Assembly: GCA_025352865.1 (NCBI GenBank)
Contig: JANXSB010000318.1
Span: forward strand, 1-19,106
Reading direction: 5' to 3'
DNA from: Chthoniobacter sp.
Lineage (GTDB): Bacteria; Verrucomicrobiota; Verrucomicrobiia; Chthoniobacterales; Chthoniobacteraceae
Length of the DNA: 19,106 nt
Shown here piece after piece: positions 7,733 to 17,000 of this stretch. A program made the position numbers and the translations under genes. Within the stretch, counting starts at the first letter, position 1. The number at the start of each line of letters is the position of its first letter. Below the pieces are notes generated by a model, which ran no database searches, had not been told where the DNA came from, and saw only the letters and a program-made list of their open reading frames with translations.

Positions 7733-8194
7733 TTATGGCTTTTTCGGGGCCGGCGTGGCCTTCGCCGCGGGCGTGGCTCCGACAGGAGCCGCGGCTTTCT
7801 TCTCGGTCTTCGGGCCGAATTTCGTGATCTTCACGACCTCGTATTCGGTCTCGCTCTTCTTCAGGCGCGAACCACTCACGTAGTCGCCGACCTTGATGTC
7901 CTCAAACTTCGCGGCGTCCGCGCCGTTCTTGATCTCGGTCTTGTCGGTGATGACGAATTTCACTTCCTTGCCGTCCTTGTTTTTATGCGTGAAGGACTTG
8001 CCGGCGGCATCGATGGTGGCGACTTCCGAGTACATCGCCATGGGTTTCGCCGCCTTGGGTTCGGCCGGCTTCGGTGCCGGGGTGGCGGCCGGTGTCGCAG
8101 CCGGTGCCGCGGCTTCTTTTTTCGGAGCCGCGAAGGTGGTCGCCGGGAGCGCGGCAAACGCGGTGAGTGTGAGGATCGTGAGGAGTTTTTTCAT
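7733..8194 (-). CDS. Small secreted Ala/Lys/Pro-rich protein with one beta-rich core domain
   Basis: A 153-residue protein. The ATG at 8194 is chosen because it begins a typical signal peptide (MKKLLTILTLTAFAALPATTFA, cleavage near residue 23); the longer reading to 8305 adds 37 residues that spoil it. After cleavage comes a low-complexity linker of Ala, Pro, Lys and Glu (about 23-51), then one compact domain (about 53-128: TIDAAGKSFTHKNKDGKEV, an F-V-I-T-D-K-T-E-I strand, and IKVGDYVSGS), then a second Ala/Pro/Lys-rich tail. The core, with a strand-turn-strand start and a 'T.I.NG...DIKVGDYV' step, resembles DUF5666-like small beta-barrel domains; this is a resemblance by eye. It is probably periplasmic or surface-exposed. 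The gene stands alone, with a strong terminator downstream and a divergent gene upstream. Function unknown. Confidence 0.78.
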   Translation of the reverse strand: MKKLLTILTLTAFAALPATTFAAPKKEAAAPAATPAATPAPKPAEPKAAKPMAMYSEVATIDAAGKSFTHKNKDGKEVKFVITDKTEIKNGADAAKFEDIKVGDYVSGSRLKKSETEYEVVKITKFGPKTEKKAAAPVGATPAAKATPAPKKP

Positions 8195-8256
8195 GGTGCT
8201 GATTGTTGGCTGTCTGGGTTGATTTGTTTGGCATCCGCGCAGCCTTGGTTTTCTAA

Positions 8257-8281
8257 AGCCACGCCTGCCGTCCGCGTGGCT
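8257..8281. repeat. 8-bp inverted repeat in the divergent intergenic region
   Basis: AGCCACGC (8257-8264) and GCGTGGCT (8274-8281) are perfect inverted arms with a 9-nt spacer, lying between the divergent secreted-protein and nnr starts. It could be an operator or a weak hairpin. An 8-bp palindrome of this kind can also arise by chance in GC-rich DNA. Confidence 0.3.
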
Positions 8282-8325
8282 AGCCAAATGCCCCCGGCCC
8301 GTCAAGCACCCATCCGCTTTCCCGC

Positions 8326-8354
8326 GTGACGCCCCGGCGCGAGCACGCTAAATC
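8326..8354 (+). promoter_or_regulatory. Candidate promoter for nnr
   Basis: GTGACG (8326-8331) shares TGAC with the -35 consensus and is followed, after exactly 17 nt, by TAAATC (8349-8354), a plausible -10. The ATG of nnr begins 7 nt later, so the predicted transcription start falls at or next to the start codon. The -35 overlaps the alternative GTG start, which argues for translation from the ATG. Confidence 0.4.
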
Positions 8355-8361
8355 CGCCGCC

Positions 8362-9855
8362 ATGATCCTGACCTGCGCCGAGATGAAAGCCCTCGAAGCG
8401 CGCGCCCTGGCCGATGGCATCTCCGCCGAGCGGCTGATGGAGGAGGCCGGCGCGGAGATCGCCGCGGTGGTGCGGCAGTTTTTTCCGCACGCGGGAAAAT
8501 GCACGGTCGCCTTTGGCAAAGGGCACAACGGCGGCGATGCGCTCGTCGCCGCGCGGCTGCTGGCCTTGCGCGGCTGGCAGATCGAGCTGCGGCCCGCGTT
8601 TGAGCCCGTCGCGTGGAGCGCGCTCACGGCGCGGAAACATCGCGAACTCCGCGATGAGCGGCCCGAGTCCACAGCGCTCCAGCGGCTCGGAAAAAGCCAG
8701 GCGCTCATCGTGCTCGACGGGCTCCTCGGCATCGGCGCGGACGGGGCGCTGCGCGAACCGGTCCGCGCCGCGGCGCGCGAGATCAACCGCCTGCGCGCGG
8801 AGGAAAACGCGCACGTCTTTGCGCTCGATCTGCCGACCGGTCTCGAGGGCGACAGCGGCGCGGCGGACACGGATTGCGTGACCGCGGATTTCACGCTCGC
8901 CATCGGCTTCGCGAAACGCGGCCTGCTCGCCGATGCGGCCACACGCTTTGTCGGACGGCTGGCGGTACTGCCGCTGGCGGAATTGAGCGCGCGCGCGGAG
9001 AAAAGCAGTGCGCTTGAGACCGTCGCAACGGCGCGGAAAATTGCGGCGCTGCTGCCCCGCCGGCATTTTGAAATGCACAAAGGCGAGTGCGGGCGCGTGG
9101 GGATCGTCGCCGGCTCGGCGGGGTTCATCGGCGCGGCGGTGCTGACCGCGGAAGCCTGTGTCCATGCGGGCGCGGGGCTGGTCACGCTTTATGTGACGCC
9201 GGAGATTTGGCCCGTCGTCGCGGCGCGCATCGCGCCGGAGGTGATGGTGAAAACCGTCGCGTCGTATCGCGAAGTGCTCGATGCGCGGCACGATGTCCTC
9301 GCCGTCGGCCCCGGCCTCGGCACGGGCCGCGCGGAGGAAGTGCTGGAGCTGATCGGGCGCGCACCGCAGCCGATGATCGTGGACGCCGACGCGCTGAACC
9401 TTCTCGCCACGCGCCCCGACGTGCTCGCGCGCTGCACCGGGCCGCGTCTGCTCACGCCGCATCCCGGCGAAATGGCGCGGCTCGATCCCGCATCGGCGAC
9501 GCGCCCGCGTGCCGAGACCGTCGCGGATTTCACCGCGCGCTTTCCCGCCACGCTGCTGCTCAAAGGCGCGCGCACGCTCGTCGCCGAACGCGGTCGCGCG
9601 CCCAGCTACAACACCACCGGCAATCCCGGCATGGCCACGGGCGGCATGGGCGACGTGCTCACCGGCGTCTGCGCGGCGCTCGCCGGGCAGGGGCTCGCGC
9701 TCTACGACGCCGCGCGGCTCGGCGCGTGGCTGTGCGGGCGCGCGGCGGAGCTGGCGGTTTTCACCGGCGCGGAATCCGAGGAGTCGCTCGCCGCGACGCA
9801 CGTCATCGCGCGGCTCGGCGAGGCTTGCAAAAATCTCCGCGCGGGCTGCTGGTAA
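8362..9855 (+). CDS. nnr: Bifunctional NAD(P)H-hydrate epimerase / ADP-dependent NAD(P)H-hydrate dehydratase
   Basis: A 497-residue cytoplasmic metabolite-repair enzyme that epimerises and dehydrates damaged NADHX/NADPHX back to NADH/NADPH. The N-terminal YjeF_N/epimerase half (1-215) has K-G-H-N-G-G-D (53-59, replacing the usual G-N-N-G-G-D), DGLLGIGADG (119-128) and DLPTGLEGDSG (156-166). The C-terminal carbohydrate-kinase-like dehydratase half (about 220-490) has HKGECGRVGIVAGSAG (239-254), GAGLVTLYVTP, VGPGLG (315-320), VDADALN (340-346), LTPHPGEM (364-371), LLKGA and the GNPGMATGGMGDVLTG signature (420-435). The length is normal for the fused bacterial enzyme. ATG 8362 is preferred over GTG 8326 because families begin close to this 'MILTCAEMKALE' stretch. 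ribE follows 30 nt downstream, so the two probably form one unit. Confidence 0.96.
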   Translation: MILTCAEMKALEARALADGISAERLMEEAGAEIAAVVRQFFPHAGKCTVAFGKGHNGGDALVAARLLALRGWQIELRPAFEPVAWSALTARKHRELRDERPESTALQRLGKSQALIVLDGLLGIGADGALREPVRAAAREINRLRAEENAHVFALDLPTGLEGDSGAADTDCVTADFTLAIGFAKRGLLADAATRFVGRLAVLPLAELSARAEKSSALETVATARKIAALLPRRHFEMHKGECGRVGIVAGSAGFIGAAVLTAEACVHAGAGLVTLYVTPEIWPVVAARIAPEVMVKTVASYREVLDARHDVLAVGPGLGTGRAEEVLELIGRAPQPMIVDADALNLLATRPDVLARCTGPRLLTPHPGEMARLDPASATRPRAETVADFTARFPATLLLKGARTLVAERGRAPSYNTTGNPGMATGGMGDVLTGVCAALAGQGLALYDAARLGAWLCGRAAELAVFTGAESEESLAATHVIARLGEACKNLRAGCW

Positions 9856-9871
9856 GCTGGCACCCGCCCGC

Positions 9872-9877
9872 TACATT
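9872..9877 (+). promoter_or_regulatory. Possible internal -10 element (TACATT) before ribE
   Basis: TACATT lies 8 nt before the ribE ATG, in a context (GCTACATTCGCCCGCCATG) very close to that before nnr (GCTAAATCCGCCGCCATG). No matching -35 was found in the end of nnr. It may be a secondary promoter or a chance similarity. Confidence 0.25.
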
Positions 9878-9885
9878 CGCCCGCC

Positions 9886-10479
9886 ATGTTCACGGGACTC
9901 GTCGAAGAAACGGGCGCACTCCTCGCCCTCGAACGCTCCGCCGCCGGCGCTCGCCTCACGCTGCGCGCGCCGCTCGTTGCGAGCGATGCGCGGCCCGGCG
10001 ACAGCATCGCCGTGAACGGCTGCTGCCTCACCGTCACCGCGCGCGATGGCGACGCGCTCGCTTTCGATCTCCTCGCCGAAACGCTCGACCGCACGAACCT
10101 CGGCGCGCTCGCGCCGGGCACGCCCGTGAATCTCGAACGCGCGCTCGCCGCCAACGCGCGGCTCGGCGGGCACTTCGTCCAAGGGCACATCGACACCACA
10201 GGCCGCGTGCTCACTTTCGAGAAAGTGAACGCCGATCACCGGCTGGAGATTGAGCTGCCATCAGCCTTCGCGGGCTATGTCGCGTTCAAAGGCCCGGTCG
10301 CCATCGACGGCATCAGCCTCACCGTCGCGGAAGTGCGCGCGGCGAGTTTCACCGTCTGGATCATCCCGCACACGCTCGCGATGACGAACCTGCGGACGAA
10401 ACGCGCGGGCGATTTCGTGAACCTCGAATTCGACCTCCTCGCGAAATACGTGGAGCGGCTGCTCGCCGTGCGCGGGTAG
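9886..10479 (+). CDS. ribE: Riboflavin synthase, alpha subunit
   Basis: A 197-residue enzyme that dismutates two 6,7-dimethyl-8-ribityllumazine molecules into riboflavin and a pyrimidine, the last step of riboflavin synthesis; the family works as a cytoplasmic trimer. Two lumazine-binding repeats are visible: MFTGLVEETG at 1-10 with GDSIAVNGCCLTV (38-50), and GHFVQGHIDTTG (95-106) with GPVAIDGISLTV (136-147). F2, S40, C47 and D183 correspond to residues implicated in catalysis in the family. The end, NLEFDLLAKYVERLL, is typical. No internal deletion is seen. It lies 30 nt after nnr and probably shares its transcript. Its stop is 7 nt from the stop of the giant convergent gene, leaving no room for a terminator between them. 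No FMN riboswitch is seen upstream. The symbol ribE follows common usage; ribC is used in some genomes. Confidence 0.97.
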   Translation: MFTGLVEETGALLALERSAAGARLTLRAPLVASDARPGDSIAVNGCCLTVTARDGDALAFDLLAETLDRTNLGALAPGTPVNLERALAANARLGGHFVQGHIDTTGRVLTFEKVNADHRLEIELPSAFAGYVAFKGPVAIDGISLTVAEVRAASFTVWIIPHTLAMTNLRTKRAGDFVNLEFDLLAKYVERLLAVRG

Positions 10480-10486
10480 CGCCGCG

Positions 10487-11006
10487 TCACTCCCCGCTCG
10501 CCGTGCCCTGGGTGCTGAGGAGTTCGCCGCCGTATTTCACGGAGCCGAGTTGGAGCGGGTTTTCGAGGCCGAGGCCGTCGAGGAGCGGCGCGGAGCTGCG
10601 ATCGAAACCGAGGTCGCGGATCGTCTCGAAGAAGTGCCCCGGATTGAGCGCGGGGGAGAAGTAGGCGCGCAGGTTATGACCGAAGGTGTCGCCATAGCTG
10701 GCCGGTGCGGGGAGGAGGGAAATGCGGACGCTGCTCGGCGTGTCGCGCATGGTGGAACTGGTGAAAGCGGTGAGCCAGTTGCCGCCCGCATCGGCCATGA
10801 CGGTCTGCGAGCCGATCTGCTCGCCCTTCGCATTGTAGAGCGAGACAACGAGCGTCGAGCCAGGGTCGGCCTCGCCGCTATAGATGGGCGCGAGCGGGAG
10901 CAGGGCATCGCGATCAACGTCGATGGGGCCGAGGCGCGGCAGGAGTCCGGGGCGCTGGGCGGGATTGGCGAAGTCGTGGAAGGTATCGAAGGCGAAGGTG
11001 CTGGCG
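10487..11006 (-). other. C-terminal region of the giant protein: Ig-like part plus unrecognised tail
   Basis: About 172 residues after the last DUF11 module. A linker (FDTFHDFANPAQRPG) leads to an Ig-like stretch (PIYSGEADPGSTLVVSLYNA, then a Q-T-V-M-A-D-A-G-G-N-W segment), which resembles bacterial Ig-like domains of large repeat proteins. The final ~60 residues, from AYFSPALNPGHFF to the end TQGTASGE, are not repeated elsewhere in the window and match no sorting signal I know. Confidence 0.6.
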
Positions 11007-14000
11007 GGCTGGATCAGCGTCGCGTCGGTGGCGGAGTTGTTGAGCGGCGTGAGGTCGATGGGCGAGCCGAAGCGGTCGGCGATGGTCACGGTGTTGATGA
11101 CATTTTTGCCGCTCGCGGCGGACTCCACGACCACGCGCACGGTCAGCGAGAAGGTCTCGCCCGGCGCGAGGTCGCCGAGATTCCAGACGACGCGGCCGCC
11201 CGTGAGCTTCCCGCCGCTGGACGCCGAGACAAAGCTCAGCCCCTGCGGCAGCACGTCGCCGATGACCACGCCCTCGGCGGTCTGCTCGCCGGCATTGCCG
11301 CCGGTGATCGTGTAGGTCGTCTGCTGGCCGACCTGCGCGGTGGTGAGGTTGTCGGTCTTGTGGACGTAGAGGTCGGCGGAGGCGGGGATGCCGTCGGTGT
11401 CGCTCGCGGTGTTGTTGCCGGGGTTCGCATCCACGCCGCTGATGTCCGCGGCGTTCACGGTATTCGTCACGCTCGAGACGCCGTTCGGCAAAGTCGCCGG
11501 CACACGCGCGACGACCGTGAGCGTGATCGTCTGCGCGTTCGAGCCCGCGATCGCGCCGAGATTCCATGTGATCACGCCCGTGAGCGGATCGAGCGCGCCG
11601 CCATTGTCCGCGCTGACGAATTGCAGCGCGGGCGGAAACTGATCCGTGACGGTGACGCTCGACGCCTGTTGCAGCGAGGCATTCGCGACCGTGATCGTGT
11701 AGGTGAGCAGGTCGCCGGGCTTCGCGATCGCGGTGCCGTCGGTTTTTGTGACCACGAGATCGGGCGGTGTGAGCTCGCCGAAAAGGTAGCCGCTGCCGCT
11801 CAGCCCGGCGGTGAGCGCGATGGCGCTGAAGGTGTCATTCGCAGGCGTGCCGCCAGCGGTGCCCGCGGTGTCCTTCCCATCGAGATAGCCCGCGGGTTGC
11901 GTCTCCGTCAGCGTGTAGGTGCCGGGGCGGAGGCTGGCGAAAGTGAACGTGCCATCCGCGGCGCTCGTCGCGCTGATGCTGACGGCGTTGCCGAGGTCGT
12001 CCGTGCCGGTGAGCGTCACGGTCGCACCAGCGATGCGAGGTTCGCCGGCGTCGATTGCGCCGCTGTCGTTCAGGTCGTGGAAAACCGTGCCGCTGAAACT
12101 CGCAGGCGTGAGTTCGCCGAACAGGTAGCCCGTCGCGCCGGTGTTGCTCGGCAGCGTGATCGCCGAGATCACGTCGCTCGGCGGATTGTTCACCGTCGTG
12201 CCGCCCGCGATACCCGCGGTGTTTTTCCCATCGAGGAAACCCGCCGGCTGCGTCTCGGTGATGACGTAACTGCCGGGCCGCAGATTGCCAAACGTGTAGC
12301 TGCCATCCCCCGCGCTCGTCGTGGAAAGACTGACCGCATTGCCGAGATCATCCGTGCCCGTGAGCGTGAGCGCCGCGCCACCGATGCCCGCTTCGCCGGC
12401 ATTGATCGCGCCGTTGTTATTGAGGTCGGAAAAGACCGTGCCGGAGAAAGACGACGCGGCGAGTTCGCCAAACGTGTAGCCGCTGCCCGTCTGCCCCTCG
12501 GCGAGCGTGATCGCGGATGCCGCGTCATTCGCGAGCGTGCCGCCAGCCGTGCCGAGCGCGTCCTTGCCGTCGAGCAAACCGGCGGGCTGCGCCTCGGTGA
12601 TCGCATACGTGCCGGGCCGCAGATTGCCGAAACTGTAGCTGCCATCGGCGAGCGTGTTCACGGTCGTGCTCACCGCGTTGCCGCGGTCGTCGGTGCCGGT
12701 CAGCGTCACCGCCACGTTCGGCACTCCGGGTTCGCCGGCCTGCTGCGCGCCATCGTTCGAATTGTCCTGGAAGACTGTGCCAGACAGCGTCGCCGGGCGC
12801 AGCTCGCCGAAATTGTTGTCCGTGCCGCTGACTCCGTCCGCCAAAACAATCGCGCTGAAAACATCGTTGCCCGCCGTGCCGCCCGGCGTGCCAATCGCGT
12901 CCGCGCCATCGAGGAAACCGACCGGCTGCGTCTCGGTGATCGTGTATCCCGCCGCGTTGCTCGGGCGCAGATTCGCGAAGCTGTAGCTGCCGTCCGCCAG
13001 CGTCGTAACGCTCACATTCACCGCCGCGCCGAGGTTGTCCGTACCCGTGAGCGTGACCGTCGCGCCGCCGATGCCGTTTTCGCTCCCCTGCCGGATGCCG
13101 TCGTTGTTCGCGTCGGTGAAAACGAAACCCGCGAGACTCGTCGTGTTGCGCGTGTCCGTGTCGGTCGCGCTGTTGTTGCCGGGCGTCGGATCGGTCACGC
13201 CCACTGGTGTCGCGACCGTCGCGGTGTTCACGAGATCGCCCGTCGCCGTCAGCAGCACCGTGCCCGTGATCGTGAAAGTCGCGCTGCCACCCGATGCGAG
13301 ATCAATCGCCGTATTGATGTCGCCGCTCCCGCTCGCCGCACCAGCCGAACCCACACCCGCATACACCACCGTCCAAGTCGCGCCGCTGATGTTCGCCGGA
13401 ATCGTGTCCGCGATGACCGCCCCGCTCACAAAGCTCGGCCCCGTATTGCTCACCACGACCGTGTACGAAATCGCGGTGCCGGGAATGTAGGTCGCGCTCC
13501 CGTCCGTCTTCGTGATGCTCAAGTCCGCCACCGGCGTCAGCGTGTCCGTGTCCGTCGCGCTGTTGTTCCCCGGCGTCGGATCGGTCACGCCCACCGGCGG
13601 CGTCACCGTCGCCGTGTTCACCAGCGTGCCCGTCGCCGTCGAGACCACCGTGCCCGTCACCGTGAATGTCGCCGTCCCGCCCACCGCGAGATTGATCGTC
13701 GTGCTGATATTCCCCACCCCGCTCGCCGCGCCGCTCGATCCAGCACCCGCAAACACCGCCGTCCAACTCACACCCGTCAGCGTCGCCGGCAGCGTGTCCG
13801 CCACCGTCGCGCCGGTCACAAAACTCGGCCCCACATTGCTCACCACGATCGTATAAGTCGTCGCCGTTCCAGGCACCACCGAAGTCACGCCATCCGTTTT
13901 CGTGATCGCCAAATCCGCCACCGGATTCGGCGTGTCCGTGTCCGTCGCCGTGTTGTTGCCCGGCGTCGGATCAGTCACGCCCGCGGGCGCTGCGACCGTC

Positions 14001-17000
14001 GCCGTGTTCACCAGATTTCCCGTCGCCGTCGCCAGCACCGTGCCCGTGATCGTAAATGTCGCGCTCCCACCGGATGCGAGGTTGATCGGGGTGTTGATGT
14101 CCCCGCTCCCGCTCGCCGCGCCCGCCGAACCCACGCCCGCATAAACCACCGTCCACGTCGCCCCGCTGATATTCGCCGGGATCGTGTCCGCCACCGTCGC
14201 GCCCGTTACAAAGCTCTGACCGCTGTTGTTCACCACCACGGTATAGCTGATCACCGTTCCCGCGGTGTAGGTCGCGCTGCCATCCGTCTTCGTAATGCTC
14301 AAATCCGCCGTCGGCGTGAGCGTATCGGTATCCGTCGCCGTGTTGTTGCCTGGCGTCGGATCGGTCACACCAACCGGAGGCGTCACCGTCGCCGAGTTGA
14401 CCAGCGTGCCCGTCGCCGTCGAAACCACCGTTCCCGTCACCGTGAAGGTTGCCGTCCCACCCACCGCAAGATTGATCACCGTGCTGATATTTCCGATCCC
14501 ACTCGCCGCGCCAGCCGAGCCCACGCCCGCATACACCGCCGTCCAGCTCACGCCCGTCAGCGCCGCCGGCAGCGTGTCCGCGACCGTCGCGCCGGTCACA
14601 AAACTCGGCCCCACATTGCTCACCACAATCGTGTACGTGTTCGCCGTTCCCGGCACCACCGACACAACGCCGTCCGTTTTCGTGATCGCCAAATCCGCAA
14701 TCGGATTCGGCGTGTCCGTGTCCGTCGCGCTGTTATTTCCCGGCGTCGGATCGGTCACACCCGCGGGCGCTGCGACCGTCGCGGTGTTCACCAAATCGCC
14801 AGTCGCCGTCGCCAGCACCGTACCCGTGATCGTGAAAGTCGCACTGCCCCCGGATGCGAGGTTGATCGCTGCATTGATGTCCCCGCTTCCGCTCGCCGCA
14901 CCGGCAGAACCCGCGCCCGCATACACCGCCGTCCACGTCGTGCCGCTGATGTTTGCCGGAATCGTATCCGCCACCGTCGCGCCGCTCACAAAGCTCGGCC
15001 CGCTGTTACTCACCACCACGCTGTAGGAAATCGCCGTCCCCGCAGTGTAGGTCGCACTGCCATCCGTCTTCGTGATGCTCAAGTCCGCCACCGGCGTCAG
15101 CGTGTCCGTGTCCGTCGCCGTGTTGTTACCCGGCGTCGGATCAGTCACGCCCACCGGCGGCGTCACCGTCGCCGTGTTGACCAGCGTGCCCGTCGCCGTC
15201 GAGACCACCGTGCCCGTCACCGTGAACGTCGCCGTCCCACCCACCGCGAGATTGATCACCGTGCTGATGTTTCCAATACCGCCCGCCGCGCCACTCGAAC
15301 CCACGCCCGCATACACCGCCGTCCAACTCACGCCCGTCAGCGTCGCCGGCAGCGTGTCCGCGACGGTCGCGCCGGTCACAAAACTCGGCCCCACATTGCT
15401 CACCACGATCGTGTAAGTGTTCGCGGTTCCGGGCACCACCGAGGCGACGCCATCGGTCTTCGTGATCGCCAAATCCGCCACCGGATTCGGCGTGTCGGTG
15501 TCCGTCGCCGTGTTATTTCCGGGCGTCGGATCGGTCACACCCGCGGGTGCCGCGACCGTCGCCGTGTTCACCAAATTGCCCGTCGCTGTCGCCAGCACCG
15601 TGCCGGTGATCGTGAAAGTCGCGCTGCCACCCGAGGCGAGGTCGATCGCCGTGTTGATGTCCCCGCTCCCGCTCGCCGCGCCCACTGAGCCCGCGCCCGC
15701 ATACACCGCCGTCCACGCCGCCCCGCTGATGTTCGCCGGGATGGTATCCGCCACCACCGCTCCGCTCACAAAGCTCGGCCCGCTGTTGTTCACCACCACC
15801 GCGTAGCTGATCGCCGTTCCCGCGGTGTAGGTCGCGCTCCCATCCGTCTTCGTGATCGAAAGATCCGCGACGATGCGTTCGCCAAAAATATTTCCCGTCC
15901 CCCCGACACCCGCGCCAAGCACAATCCCGCTGAGCACATCATTGCCCGTGGTGCCACCCTGCGTGCCGATGGCGTCCGTGCCGTCGCCGTATGCAGCCGG
16001 CTGCGTTTCCGTGATCGTGTAGCCGGCCGCATTGCTCGGGCGCAGCGTGCCAAACGAATACGCGCCCGTCGCATCGGTCGTCGTGGTGGTGCTGACCGCG
16101 CTGCCGAGATCGTCGGTGCCGGTGAGCGTCACCGTCACGCCCGCGAGCCCGCTTTCTCCGCCCTGCCGCACGCCGTCATTGTTTGCATCAATGTACACGC
16201 TGCCCGCGAGCGAAGCCGGCGCGAGTTCCGCAAAATTATTCGCCGCGCCATTCGTCCCCTCGGTCAGCGCGATACCGCTGAACACATCATTCGCCGTCGT
16301 CCCGCCCGGCGTGCCGACCGTGTCCTTGCCGTCGAGGAAACCTGCCGGCTGCGTCTCGCTGAGCGTGTAAGTGCCGGGCCGCAGCGTGCCGAACGAATAC
16401 GCACCCGCGCCGTTCGTGGTCGTGGAAACATTGACCGCATTGCCGCGATCATCCGTGCCCGTGAGCGCGACCGTCGCGCCGCCGATGCCCGTGTCCGCGC
16501 CGTTCACGAGCCCGTCATTATTTCCGTCGCTGAAGACCGCGCCCGCGAGCGCCGCCGGGCGGAGGTCGGCGAAATTGTTCGCGCTGCCCGTGACATTCGC
16601 CGCGAGCGTGATGCCGGAAATCGTGTTGCTGTCCGCCGTGTTGAGCACCGTCCCGCTGGCCTGCGTGCCCACGGTTTCGCGCCCGTCGAGCAGGCCCGCA
16701 GGCTGCGTCTCCGTGAGCGTGTAGGTGCCGGGCCGGAGATTCGCGAAAGAGTATGCGCCTGCGCCACTGGTCGTTGTGCTCGTACTGACCGCGTTGCCGA
16801 GATCGTCGGTGCCGGTGAGCGTGACCGTCACGCCGGATTGCGCCGTTTCACCGCCCTGGAAAACGCCGTCATTGTTCGCGTCGATGTACGCCGAGCCGCT
16901 CAAAGTCGCTGGCGGAAGTTCGCCGAAATTGTAGCCCGTCGCCGCCGTACCGCTCGTCAGCACGACCGTCGAGATGACATCGCTCAGCGGATTGTTGACG

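Noticed and set aside
7531..7827. 98-codon plus-strand frame including the intergenic region 7526-7732
   Set aside because: It crosses the terminator hairpin and enters the 3' end of the secreted protein gene. No family likeness and no clear start signals.
10550..15688. 1712-codon open frame on the plus strand
   Set aside because: It is antisense to the giant repeat protein. It stays open because of codon bias and exact 390-bp repetition; the product is an Arg-rich string with no recognisable fold.
13143..15872. Regular direct repeats considered as a CRISPR or non-coding satellite
   Set aside because: The period is 390 bp, in frame and fully coding for DUF11 domains; there are no short repeats with unique spacers.
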